Source of the DNA: Callipepla californica brunnescens
Lineage: Eukaryota; Chordata; Aves; Galliformes; Odontophoridae
DNA: 64,000 nucleotides
Reading direction: 5' to 3'
Assembly: GCA_023055505.1 (NCBI GenBank)
Contig: JALIRH010000002.1
Coordinates: forward strand, 22,574,437-22,638,436
The position numbers were made by a program, and so were the translations under genes. This document shows, in pieces, positions 49,225 to 61,056 of the stretch. The notes beneath the pieces are model-generated. The model worked only from the letters and a program-made list of their open reading frames with translations, had not been told where the DNA came from and searched no databases. Within the stretch, counting starts at the first letter, position 1. Each line of letters starts with the position of its first letter.

Positions 49225-52200
49225 CTGCATGTTTGATAGAGAAGAAAATTTTAATTACCAGGGGTAAGTCAAGAAATGAGTCTAAGAATAATGATAGTTC
49301 AACAAAATGAGCCCAAAATATCATAGTAAAAATTGCCTATTGCATACTGAGATATGCATTAAGCAAATGGCACTGTTTAAAAGCACAAATGAAGTACCAT
49401 CGGAGCAATGGGATGAGGTGATGACAAGCAGAATACATTACTAGAGAGATGTATGAGACAGAAACAGTCTCTCAAGGAGAAAAAAAAGTTCTTTTTCACA
49501 GTTAAATTTCTAAATGAGCCTGACTTGTTTGGGAAAGTTCATGTGGGATTCACTGAGCAAATATCTCTTTCAGATTCCAATATAGCATTCATTTCTGTAG
49601 TACCTAAATGCTTTCTTCTGCTTTAACTAATATCCTCCTAAAAGGATGAAAAGTCTATAAAGTGGAGTGTTTCATTTTCCCTATTTTTTGTCTGCTTATT
49701 TTTCACATATATGTACTATCAAATATTAAGAAAAAAACCTTTCCGATTTGTAAAGGTCTTTTTTTCATTCTTTAGTCCCTGGCCATCCTGCACTTAATCT
49801 AAGCACGAACGATATAGTAAGTGTGCCCTGAGCTAGCACATAGATGATTCCTGGCTTTCATTAAAAAAGAAGAAGACAAGAAAATAACGTACATCTTATT
49901 TACACTGCTCGGTGGACAAATAACAGCTTTAATATCAGCCATCATAAACATAAAACTCAAAAAAGGAGAGTTATTTTGGATGCAGAGATAAGTTAATAGA
50001 CATGGTTTTGACACAGCAGAGGAAAAGACTTCAAAATCTTGCAGGGGTGTAGTATTTCCCTATCATGTAGATTCAGAATGGTGCTAATTCCTTTCTGACA
50101 GGAGTCTGAAAGTCAGAGCCTTTTGGATTTGTACCTTCAGAGATTTGCTGTCCAGCATACATGAATAAATGCACAGCAGACAAAAATAAGGAATTTCAAA
50201 GGAAACCTGCATCCTAGCATTAATGTAGTGGAAACCCAGGAGGGATTTATGAGATCTGCTGGGCTGCTCACTGTCATCTTTTCTATACATCTCCTTTGTC
50301 TCCAAAACAGAACTTTTTTTTATCTCTGTTACTTATTCCCTCCACAAAGCACATATGCAATCATATCTGCAGGTTTCAGAAGTTATACTTTAAAAAACAT
50401 CCTGGGGTTGATTTTCCCTTTTTGATTGTTACACAGCTTATATAGAAGTTAATGTTTGACAGTTCAAGAATAGATTTTGAGTAAATGTAATTGCACAGAA
50501 CTTACTTCAAAATAACAGAAAAAATAATAAATAGGAAAGAAGGAAATAAATAGGAAAGGACAGAAGGAAAATGGTATCAATTGCTTTAGCCTAGCAATGT
50601 TGCATCCCAGCACAGAGGCTGAGATCATTTTACACGTGAACTGTGCTTAGCTGGCGTTAGATTTTCACAATGTGAAAAACTTCTAGTATTATTATACTCA
50701 GAAATCTCTTCTATGACAAACCCTGTGAAGGTCAAGCCACATACACATGTAAAAATGCATATACAGAGGTAATGCTGGACTGGATCTTGCACTACTCTCC
50801 CACCAGCTGGCATCCTGCATTTCAGTGGAGGGAGTGTACGTACAGACCTGTTGCTTCTGGACAACTGGGCAAAGGCAGCAGAAGCTATTTAACATAGTGC
50901 TGATATGGACAATGTCAGATCAGTATTCCCTAGAGGTAGAAGGGAAAATTTGGACAAAGCTGCCATGCTTTTCAGGATGACTGCTGTGAGAATAAGGATT
51001 ATGTCTTCCTTTTCTTCCCCAAAATTTTAGCCCCTTCTTTTATTATCCTCTGATAGGGATTTTTCTTTCTTTTCTCTCCAGTTTTTAAGTTTCCATGAAG
51101 AGTCACCCTACTCTGCTCACAACAAGTTAGAACAATTAAGTCCTCAAGGATACCAGAAATGAGGTCTTGTACCATCTGTCATTTCTGTAATGTAAGAAAC
51201 CAACTTATCCAAATGAAGGCTGAAATGCATACTGAGAAGACCTTCCAGAAGACTTTTCACAAATACAATGCTGTTTACTCATTTACTGTTTTACAGTACA
51301 GCACTGTGTAGTCCTCAAGAGCCATCATCATTATGTTGATGTGTGTTGCAGAAAGCATTCTATCACACCCAAGTAAAGTAAACACTGCAATATCATAAAA
51401 ATGTCATGAGCTTAGTTAATAAGCGTGAACTGTCAGAAAACAGCCCCCAGATCAGATTCCCTACTGTGGTCTCAGTGCTTGTAAGTGTTTTAAATAAACA
51501 CGGCATTTGAATTCCCTCCACAATGAAGTCATCTGTATAAAGTATCTTCTGCAAAAGGTTGTTGCAGCTGTCCCTTGGGAATATGTGTGCTCTGGTTTGA
51601 TTTAAGACCAATAAATTGTGGGATGAGTAGAATCATCCAGCATAATCCCTAATTAAAAGCAAACTGTGTTACACTGTACTGTATTGGTGGCCATAGTGTC
51701 ACTGACTATTCAGCTGACATTTATTGAGTTTTTCTCTTCAGTGCCTTCAGAGACCACAAAGACTTCAAGTGGTTCTAATCCCATCCTATTGTTAGTTTTG
51801 CATACTAATGTTCAAGTCTCACGTGAAGTAAAACCAACTCAGGAGCAGAGTTTAACAAAACAGTTTACTACACCTTTGTCTGAAGACCAAGGAAGGTCAC
51901 AATGTTCTTAGTGATCCTCCCGCCCCACACCTGCATATGGTGATTTGTGTGAAATAAGCAGAGACCCCTAAAGAAAATGTATTTTCACTGGTCCCTCACT
52001 TTTGAAATCTTAAAACGTCAGTCAAGAACAGAATAAAATGAGGACCTGTTAAGCCAAGGTCAATGGAGTTTAAAAATTGTTACAGCTCATACTTCACGGA
52101 CTGTGTGACCTATCTGAAAAAAATATTAGTTTCTAGAAAATTTGAATTTGCCTAGAAACAAATAGAAAAATCTGGAGCTATTCTGAACATTTACATCCAT

Positions 52201-52236
52201 CCTAGTTTTAATATAATGTATAGATAACAAACTCAC
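49225..52236 (-). other. SLC26A7: SLC26A7 intron
   Basis: Donor 'gtgagt' at 52236 and acceptor 'aacatgcag' at 49225. It contains an A/G-rich imperfect tandem repeat at 50526-50571. No further exon or known mobile element was recognised. Confidence 0.8.
50526..50571. repeat. Imperfect A/G-rich tandem repeat
   Basis: Two imperfect copies of a unit like 'aataaataggaaagaaggaa' lie in an SLC26A7 intron. Confidence 0.65.
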
Positions 52237-52285
52237 CATGACAACTTCCATTGGAAAATGAACAGAGTAATATGTTCTGCTCACA
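52237..52285 (-). CDS. SLC26A7: SLC26A7 49-base exon (STAS linker)
   Basis: Reads 'CEQNILLCSFSNGSCH' plus one base of a split Gly codon. The acceptor is 'gctttgatttcag' and the donor is CATG|gtgagt. Mammalian SLC26A7 has 'CEQNTLLNSLSNGNCN' at this point, so the short exon is real despite its size. It codes for the flexible linker inserted between the first strand and the rest of the STAS domain. Confidence 0.93.
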
Positions 52286-53507
52286 CTGAAATCAAAGCAA
52301 TGAACAATTAGCATACCAAGAAAAACAAATTTGATGCAAAGTAATCAGAGAAAAATCAGTGCAATACACAAGAATTCTCTTTCTCAATATCAAAGTTAAC
52401 TCCTTCTCTCCAAAATCATACTGCATGTAATAGTCCATTAGATATGTTGCAACTGCTAAGACTTTCATTATCCTTCTAAAGCCATATCAAGTAGGTACTT
52501 CCCTTTTTTTTAATTTTCTTTATTTTTTTTCATACATCAGCCTCTGTGATGTCTGGATCCACTATAAAGACTATAATTAAAATGAATGCTTTTGGGGAAG
52601 TAGGGCTTAAGAGTAATAGAAAGATGGGAAATATGTTCTTGAAAAGATAAACCCAAAACATAAATTTTATAAGATTATCTTCTGATTCACATTCAATGAA
52701 ATATTTACTGAGAAAAATTTCCACATGAGTGTTGCCAGTATAAGTTTAAAAGGGGAATACAGCACAGAAACAAAATTCAGAACACAATTTTTTCACTTGT
52801 ATTGTGTTCTGTAGAAAGACAATTATTCCACATGCATACCAAATACTATGCATAGTATTTCAGATAGCTGTTCTAGAATAGACAAAGGATAACATCTCCC
52901 TCCTTGGTAATATGTAAATGATCCTATAAATTAATTTATTAACTTATGATACTTAATAAATTAACTAATAGATTAATCCAAGGCAAATCCTAATTAATAT
53001 GTCAGTTTAGAGGGTTTTTTTTATCATACCAATCCAGAGCAGTTCAGCTAACAGAAACAAGGAAAAAAGCAGCAAAATTTCAGATATGAATTTCTGAACA
53101 ATGAAGAGTAGGTATGGGCAGCACAGCTCTTCAGCAGGCAACGGCAGTGGTTGCAGACATATACTATTCAGTTCACCCATTTAAGAAATGGCTGTGATTT
53201 CCTCAGTCCAGTTCACCAAACTAAACAAATTTGCCTACAGTTAGCCTTTTATCTTATATATATAGATATGCAAATATGTATATACAACATACAGAGAGAG
53301 ATTAGAGAAAAGATTGCGTGATTAAAAGTATGTATTTAGACTGATTAAAATTAGATTGACTATTTAATTTTAAATCAATCGTTTGCAACATTACCATTTT
53401 TTAAGAATCTGTTTTGGTATATGATGGCATTCTCTAAGAAATACAGGGAAATAGTAATGATCTTCAGCACTGTCACCATGATGACTGAAACATGTAGCAC
53501 ATCCTAC
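52286..53507 (-). other. SLC26A7: SLC26A7 intron
   Basis: Donor 'gtagga' at 53507 and acceptor 'gatttcag' at 52286. AT-rich, with nothing else recognised. Confidence 0.85.
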
Positions 53508-53645
53508 CTTGTTTACATCTTCACATGCCTGGATGCTCAGGCTGTCCTCCTGGATTATCTTCATCAGGTCTGCATAAAACTTTCTGGCATTCAGAAAGAC
53601 TAATGGGTTGCTGACTGAAACTATCTTTACCTGCTTTAATGATTC
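53508..53645 (-). CDS. SLC26A7: SLC26A7 exon: first part of STAS domain
   Basis: 138 bases, exactly 46 codons, phase 0 at both ends. It reads '[20 protein letters not shown]' and then 'RKFYADLMKIIQEDSLSIQA' before 'CEDVNK'. The acceptor is 'tatttgactccacag' and the donor is AAG|gtagga. Mammalian SLC26A7 reads '[23 protein letters not shown]' in the same place (cut here to key positions NPLVFLNA and KFY.DLM). This is the first beta strand and helix of STAS. Confidence 0.96.
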
Positions 53646-56600
53646 CTGTGGAGTCAAATAAACAAAATGCTGCAAAGTTTATCTTCATTTTGGAAATTTA
53701 TAAATAAAAGTGATTTCTTTTAAAATTCCGACAATTCCTGTAAATCAACTCGGAAAGAACTTTGTGTTATGAGGATGTTTTAACAGATAACTGTCTTCAG
53801 CAGCTTTCATGCAATTGGCAGTAAAGAGGAAATAAGAAATCTACAAGGAATATTAGCCATAATTCAAATTAACAGAAAAGCAAAATTCCATTCATTACAA
53901 AGCAAAGTATTTACAACCATCATCAGGCATATAGGAGGAGCACTGTTTTAGTTGGCAAAATCTCTACTCTGCCCTGGTGGGTGAGGCCTTATTTAGAGTA
54001 TGGTGTCCAGTTCTGGGCGCTGCTATACAAAAAAGACAGGGATCTCCTCAAAGGAGTACAGCAGGGGGCTACAAAGATGATAAAGGTTGTGAAACACCTC
54101 CCTTATGAGGAAAGGCTGAGAGACCTGGGTCTGTTCAGCCTTGAGAAAAGATGACTCAGAGGGGATCTGATCCACATCTATATATATCAAAGGTGTGGGA
54201 GGCAAAGGGACGAGGCTGGACTCTTCTCAGCAGTGTGTGGTGATAGGATAAGGGGAAATGGCCACAAACTTAAGCATAGGAAGTTCTGCACAAATGTGCT
54301 TGGAAACTTCTTCCCAGTGAGAGTGACAGAGCACTGGCACAGGCTGCACAAAGAGGTGGTGAAGTCTCCTTCTCTAAAGATATTCAAGACCTGCCTGGAC
54401 GCCTACTTGTACAACTTGGGCTAGGGAGCTGCTTTGGCAATTCTGTCATTCTGTGATTTTGTGATCTCTAGACACAGATAAGACAAGGTTTACAGACTGG
54501 GAACATCCTCTATTCTGCAAATATATGTAGTGTTAAAATTAGATAAAATTCGGGAGTGTACACTGTGTCTGGCATGGGGAACACTTGTAATGTTAATCAC
54601 AGACACCTGAGGACTATCATAGTACAACAGGGATATTTCTCCGTGGAAATGAAAAAAGCCAGCACTGACTTTAGTACTGGAAGAAATTCCCACCAGCCCT
54701 GCTACCCTGGTTCTCATACCTCCCTGAGACAGAAGTGACAAATATTCAACAGCTACAGCTGACAGAAAAATTGTTAGGGAAACACTGCCCACACAGTCCT
54801 TCTTTCACTGTGCTAACATTCATTCTTTGGTCTCCATAAACACTCAGAAATCATCAATGAATGTCAGTGGGTGCCACTTTTTCTGCATGGAGGAATTCAG
54901 TGACACAGCTTTGCTTCATCTACACTTCCACATTGGACGCCATTTTGCACCCCTGCTGCCATCTGTCACACTGCAATAAAATGTCATGGAGTACTGGTGG
55001 GAAGGTTCAGCCTCTACTATTATATCACCGATAACAGCCTCTGTCTGCTGCTTGTATTTCAGTCTTGAAGAAAAGTCTGTTGGCTGTTGAAGTCTTCTGC
55101 TTTTCCATGTGTATCTAGATACTATATCTACTTATAACGTTACTGGTCTATATGCAAAGAAAAAAACGGTATTTTTATGCATATAGTGCTGAAAAATAGG
55201 AGTAAGAAGGATCATGTGTAGCCTGTAAAACTTACCAGTATTTTCAGTAGCATTTTCTACCCAATTGGCATGCAACCAGAGATCCTTAAATAACCATAAT
55301 AACTCTACTAAAAAGGCCTAGCTGGCAAAAAAGACAGTAGATTAATTTGACTTTTAGGTGTGTCTTTCATGGATGCAGGGGATTTCAAGATTATCTGTGA
55401 AAGTTCAGAGCATTTTGCAAGCAGATGATGGAAAGAGGGGATCCCTGAATCCACAACTGGTATATTCAATATTCTCATTATTTATTTTCACTACTGAAAT
55501 AGTTTTCACCACAAAAGTAAAATATCTGATTTATGCAAGTGTCAGCTCCCAAAAGTGAACTATTTATGACAATGAGTATCAGAAGTGAAAAAAAAAAAAA
55601 CCACTTAAAAAACAACAGATAAAAATTTCATAGAATTTGTAAGAGAATATAAGTTTCCAAAAGTTTCAGTTCTCCCTAACAGAAGTCAGAGACATGTAAA
55701 GTTTCTTAAATAGGTCATACTCAAACACAGATAATAAGTGGAGTTGACAAAGTGACCACTTCTGTAGTAGTTCAAAGAAGCATGAGGTTGCATTGAAGAA
55801 ACAATTTTCCCAACAGACCTTCAAACAAAATAGAACTTGAAATCTTCACCACAAACCACACTAACTACCTCCTCATTGCAAGCTATTATTCGGACTTCTG
55901 GGAACCAGGCAATCTCTTGAACACCACCGCAGCAGCCACTGTACAGACTGAAGCATTTCAAATATCCAAAACTGTGGCAATGAAGCCCTGTCTACATAAA
56001 GTGATATGTACAGTTTATCTATGAATCTGATTATGGTAGATGTCACAACACCAAAATGTCTCAGTCAGTCAAATGGCAAAGCCTAACTGGCAATTAAAAT
56101 GGCCAAAATTATCTGAAAACAAGGCTCTAAAACAGGGACAAAACAGAGAGGAATACATGGTTGAATGCAGAAATACTCTGAAATCCTATACATTCCCTTA
56201 AAAACTATCCTACAAGTGGCATGGTGTGGAGACAAGTGAGAACTTTTGTCATACCAGAACTGGCAAAGTTGAAAACTGAAAAACAAACAAAGAAAAATAT
56301 AGATGTGCAAAGGTCAAAGTCTATGCTGAAAGATGTGAAAGGTTCAAATTATAGAATCACAGAATCAAATATCTCTGCAAGAGAAAGGCTATCTGCTGAA
56401 ACACAGGCAAGCAGAGGGCAGGCTTAGGTATGAATTTCTGCCTAGAATGGGCAATCCAAATTTGGCTCTGTTATTCTTGGCTTGGACTGAGTTCTAGCTC
56501 TTGTCTTAATGAGAAAAATGCATTTCTTTGCCCAGAAAGAAAGAAAATGGTCATTATGGGTGTCCTACTCCCTCTGACACTCAGAAGGATGCTTACAATT

Positions 56601-58357
56601 GCCCCTCACACTCTGCACAGCTCCCTCTATGCTTGGGTAAGAATTCATGTTAGTGAATGCCTGTGATGCAATTTGTTTCACACAAGCTTCTAAATACCCT
56701 CTTGATTTTTTTCCACATTAAAGTGTCTTTTCTCCTATTGATGAAATAATCCCTATAAATCCACAGACTTTAATGGCAGGATAGATCATTAAGCTTGTAT
56801 ATTTTTGTGTTTAAAAGCTCTGTTACTTATGTCTAAGCTGTTATTTACCAGAGGAACTTGGATAACTCTAACATTCATACATTAAAAATTATCCTAAATG
56901 ACTGCTGCAACCCAGTGGCTCCAGAAATTAAATTAAAAGCTTTTTAAAAAAAAAAAAATCTTAAAAATATTTTCCTTTATTTGTATAATAAGCTCTTGAG
57001 CAATTTGCTTTCTTAACAAAATGTTATTTTACCCAGTGCCTGCAGACACTTGTTTGTTATTACTTGGTGGCTGGCATTAATCTTAATGATTAAAAGGCTG
57101 GGGAGTAGTTAGCTTAAAAAAAAAAAAAAAGATGCACAGAGATTAGTACAAATATTGTATGAATTGATACTAAAAATAAACAAATAAAAAATAAAAGCAG
57201 GCAAACCAAATTTTGCTTGCCCATCTCCAACAAAGCTATTCTAACAGTTTCCTCAAGAATGAAAAGGGATATCATAATTGACAGTTGGGCCAGCCTCAAT
57301 AATAGTGTTTTAAATTTGTATTTTTATTCCTCTGCATTCTTATGTGCCTCTCTCATTCCAGCATTGTTCAGCATGCCAGAACAGTAAAATCACCCAAGAC
57401 GTCAGATGTTGAGCCTAACATAGCTCTGAACATTTTCCAGAAAAAAAAAAAAAAACCTTAGAAGGGAGCTTCTTAATAATGAGGTAGTAACTGCTGAACA
57501 CACTACATTCAACCCCCTTCATAGTCATTAGGAAAGGAAAGCAGACATAACAGAAACTGCCATGATGGAGAGCTCAGGATGTCCCAGGGACTGTACTCTG
57601 TCCTGGAAAGACACATGGTTCCACTTTGTTGTTGGCTACTGACCTAAAGCTCAATTTTGGAGGAGGGAGCTCACCTCTCTGGGTTGTTACCCATCTTTTC
57701 TTACCACAGGCTTGATCACAAGCAGCTTTGATGGTAATGAAAATGACCAAAAAAATTTAGAACTTCTGGCTGGTAGTTTTAAGTTTGTACAAAACAAATT
57801 TAAAAAGCACTGTCTTCAGAAGAAATGCTTCCTTCCATTTATCATGTGAGGAAATGCTTTCCTCTCCTTACCAGCCATACATGGCATCCTCAGGGAGCCA
57901 GGTCACCAGGGCTGCTGGCAGTGTTGGGGGGGCAGAAGAGAGAGTGAATGGTGGGGGTACCGAAGGACTTTCAGGAAATGAGGATATCTGACAAGAATGT
58001 AGTCTGTGCAGATAGCACTTGTCCTCACTGCCAAGAGTTCCCTAGACAAGCGGGATTTAGAAAACTTTGTAAAGAGTAGTTACTAACAGATAAGTAACAA
58101 ATAAACAAAGGTAGACAGATACAAGAGGACGTGCCTAACTTCACTTAGAAGACCATCAGCAAAACCATGAAACTATTCAATTCTTAGAGATTGAGGCTAC
58201 TTTTCTACTCCTATGTCACACTGGCTTTAGATTTTAGTGTCTTTTCATAACAATGTTCCCTTGACACACTCATTATTATCTGGTAACCAACTACAGAAGA
58301 CAAACAAGCCTTAATTGGGAGGACATCCACACACAGAAAAGGGGGAATTTAACTTAC
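53646..58357 (-). other. SLC26A7: SLC26A7 intron
   Basis: Donor 'gtaagt' at 58357 and acceptor 'actccacag' at 53646. Besides the CR1 fragment at 53971-54467, it holds A runs near 55588-55600, 56946-56958, 57117-57130 and 57441-57455. A 'tagaatcacagaatcaaata' phrase at 56352 may be a worn CR1 tail. No other exon was found, and none is needed for the phases. Confidence 0.8.
53971..54467 (+). mobile_element. CR1 LINE fragment (ORF2 C-terminus and 3' end)
   Basis: Begins 'ccctggtgggtgaggcctta' with 'gtccagttctgggcgctgct', the '[16 protein letters not shown]' region of ORF2. It continues through 'cttatgaggaaaggctgaga' and 'ggccacaaacttaag' to a 3' end 'ttctgtcattctgtgatttt'. Stops and frameshifts break it. 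Its orientation is opposite to SLC26A7. Confidence 0.92.
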
Positions 58358-58424
58358 ACAATTATCTTCAGTTTTGAATTTATATTCCACTTCTTTCATA
58401 TTTTTCAAATTCAGCGTCTTTGCT
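58358..58424 (-). CDS. SLC26A7: SLC26A7 exon: linker from membrane core to STAS
   Basis: 67 bases: one base completing an Arg codon, then 22 codons, 'AKTLNLKNMKEVEYKFKTED' and 'NC'. The acceptor is 'tatgtattgattacag' and the donor is TGT|gtaagt. The mammalian protein has 'AMTVSIKNMKEMEFKVKTEM' here. This is the stretch that leaves the membrane and leads into the STAS domain. Confidence 0.95.
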
Positions 58425-58574
58425 CTGTAATCAATACATACAGAAAATCCATGAGTCAAATCATTAGTAGCCTCGAACAGAAAGAGCAAGATACATAGCC
58501 CAAAACCATAACATAGAAGTTTAAACTTATGACAATTATTTGATGACAATTATGGCAGTTATTTGATGATCAGA

Positions 58575-58991
58575 AGCTGGAGCATCTTCCCTATGAGGAC
58601 AGGCTGAGAGAGTTGGGGCTCTTCATTCTGGACAAGAGAAAGCTCCAGGGTAACCTTATAGTGGCCTTCCAGTACCTAAAGGGGACCTACAGGAAAGCTG
58701 GGAAAGGACTTATTTTAAGATGGGTAGAAACAGGACAAAGGGAAGTGGCTTTAAACTGGAAGAGGGTAGATTTAGGCTAGGTATTAGAAATAAATTCTTT
58801 ACTGTGAAGGTGGTGAGACACTGGCACAAGTTGCCCAGAGAGGTTGCAGATCCCCTTCATTGGAATCATTCAAGGCCAGGCTGGATGGGACTGTGACCAA
58901 TCTGGTCTAAGAGGGAGATGTTCTTGCCCATTCCAGGGTGGTTGGACATAGATAATCTCTAAGGTAACTTTTGGCTCAAACTATTCTGTTT
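58575..58991 (+). mobile_element. CR1 LINE fragment (ORF2 C-terminus and 3' end)
   Basis: Starts 'gctggagcatcttccctatg', the '[13 protein letters not shown]' region. It passes through 'ggcacaagttgcccagagag' and 'caaggccaggctggatggga', and ends near 'ctattctgtttccatgg'. It is frame-broken and opposite in orientation to SLC26A7. Confidence 0.92.
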
Positions 58992-59007
58992 CCATGGCAA
59001 TGCAACC

Positions 59008-59045
59008 CATATATATTTTTCTGCATATATATTTTTCTACATATA
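59008..59045. repeat. Short AT-rich tandem repeat
   Basis: Two and a part copies of a unit like 'catatatatttttct' directly after the CR1 3' end, possibly grown out of its tail. Confidence 0.6.
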
Positions 59046-60400
59046 AAGCTTATTTATCATAATAATGCAGTTAAAAGAGTAAATGGCAAATTACAGTGTA
59101 TCACTTTGAAATTTAATAGAATTTTATTTTATTCAACTGCGTATAATAAAATCTTTATTTTACTTTTCATTACCATTTTATATCTGGACAGAGAGCTAGT
59201 CTCAAATCAAGGTAGCTAATACATAAAGGACCACCAAAAGTTCAGAGATTTAATTAACATTTTCTACCTTTAACTGGGGATGATTTATTTGTTGTTAAAA
59301 CTGGTGCATGTCTGTATAATAAAGCGGAACACTGCACTCTAGCTGTCAAAGTGGAGGATTCAATCGGAAAAAACAGTGTCCCTGTGCTCTCTATATGGTC
59401 AGCAGAAAGTTGCTTTGAACAGGCAGTTCAGTATCGGACTTTATACATCCATATGTCCTTTGGAGGAACACATTAAAGTGCAGAACAAGAAGTTCTGAAC
59501 AAGAACAAGGAATCATCTGAGATCTGTATCTAAACCTAGGCAATGGGAGGAATCCCAGAACTAGATAAGGCAATGCACAGGGAGTATTTGCAACGACTGG
59601 GGTTGGCTAAATGAGGCTTGCAAAACTCAGATGTTCTTTCATGTCTGCACAAATTGCTGTGGCTGCTGCTGTTTTTAATGCATCCTGATATGTAACATAC
59701 CATGTCCAATTCTCTGGTGTCTGAACAGAGATTTCATGAAGTTGTTTTTCATGCTTTAACTTCTAACTGTTTTGCAACAGTCATTAGTCAGGGTCAATTC
59801 TCATGACAACTTCACCTGTGCAGTACAGTTTTTGAGGCTGTTAGCTCTTTTGGTGCCATCAGGACAATCCTGATGGAAGACCACAGGAATCAATTGAAAA
59901 AGCATTACTTACTTAATTCATGCAGGTTCAGACTGAGGTTTTGGTCTGACAACAGAGGATCCTACTTTTTGTGTCAAATATCCCTCCCTTTTCTGTTGCA
60001 GATCATCAGACATCCTGACACAGTGTGTAAACAACATGGAAACTTTCTTTTACTAGAAAAATTTACCAACAGTTTTCTGAGCAGCGGGAGGTTACCAGTA
60101 AGGTCCGGATTGTTCCAAGCAGAAACCATTTGTTATAATTTGCAATTTTGAGCTATTTTCATGTTGATTCCGCAAATTATTCTGTAAGAGCAGAGCTCTG
60201 TATAACTTTAACAAGCATTTAATCGAGCTGTCTATATTATATTTAATTCCTGTGCAATTAAATGTTCTTGCAAACAACTGCCTGCATGCATCAAGTCATT
60301 CATAGGACTGGTGAGCTGTGGATTAATTCTGTAGTATGAAATGATTATAAATCTCAAACAATGTTTTTCCTTTACTCTCTATGAAAATTAGCAACTGTAA

Positions 60401-60439
60401 TATATGAAAAAAAGAATATGTGAAAAAAGAATATGTGAA
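60401..60439. repeat. Short tandem repeat
   Basis: Two and a half copies of a unit like 'atatgtgaaaaaaga'. Confidence 0.6.
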
Positions 60440-60749
60440 TTTGTTTTAACTTTAGATATTTCATCCCGACTTTTTTAATTCATAGATAGGATCTATCAAG
60501 TACATTTCAGGCATTAGAGAATGTCACGCAATTACCTTTCATTAATGTGCTTCAGTAAGGCAAATATTAGCTTGCAACTTCTGTGCAATGTAGAATCTAG
60601 GAGTTGATAAAGCACCTTTGTTACTAAGTCTTGCCAGATACATTCTTCAGGATTAAGAGTATGAAATGAAAGAAGAATGTATTGTTGGTTATCCTGATGA
60701 CTTTGTGCTACCTTCACCTAGTGAGTGAAAGGGATGTGTACTACTCGGT

Positions 60750-60826
60750 GGCCCTGCCTAAGCAGCAGTTGGACCTGATGCCCTCCAGAGGTCCCTTCCA
60801 ACCTCAGCCATCCCTGCATTCTGTGC
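60750..60826 (+). mobile_element. CR1 LINE 3'-end fragment
   Basis: 'gccctgcctaagcagcagtt' followed by 'ggacctgatgccctccagag' and 'gtcccttccaacctcagcca' is the typical last part of CR1. Only about 77 bases remain. It sits 125 bases from the SLC26A7 exon at 60952-61056. Confidence 0.88.
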
Positions 60827-60951
60827 AGCTGAAAACTGAGACTTCAGTGTTAAATTTAGTGTAGTGTAAGTATATCCCAACACTGAAGCAGTGTTCCAGA
60901 AAGAAGAGATAATTATGTGTTACTAGAACATTTCAATAAATTACATCTCAC

Positions 60952-61056
60952 CTGGAAAAGCGGAAAATCACAATTACTATAGTGCAGACAACACCATACA
61001 ACAATCCCACGTTAGCAGCAAAGCAGATTGTGAACATGTAGGTAGTAACCCATATG
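60952..61056 (-). CDS. SLC26A7: SLC26A7 exon: last membrane segments
   Basis: 105 bases coding '[20 protein letters not shown]' and '[14 protein letters not shown]' plus two bases of a split Arg codon. Mammalian SLC26A7 has '[20 protein letters not shown]' at this place. The chain is hydrophobic throughout, as expected for the end of the transporter core. The donor is CCAG|gtgaga. The acceptor is read as 'ccttaaagag' just before 61056. A cut two bases earlier (61058) would also be AG, but it adds two bases. The chosen cut fits a Gly or Ser codon split as in mammals, although the preceding exon is not in the window to prove it. Confidence 0.94.

Larger units (their letters stand above)
58425..60951 (-). 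other. SLC26A7: SLC26A7 intron
   Basis: Donor 'gtgaga' at 60951 and acceptor 'gattacag' at 58425. It includes a CR1 copy whose 5' edge is only about 150 bases from the acceptor (58575-58991), a CR1 tail (60750-60826) and two small AT-rich tandem repeats (59008-59045, 60401-60439). Confidence 0.85.

Noticed and set aside
56352..56372. 'tagaatcacagaatcaaata' as a CR1 tail
   Set aside because: Only about 20 bases look like CR1 and the adjoining sequence does not continue as CR1, so it is not listed as a copy.
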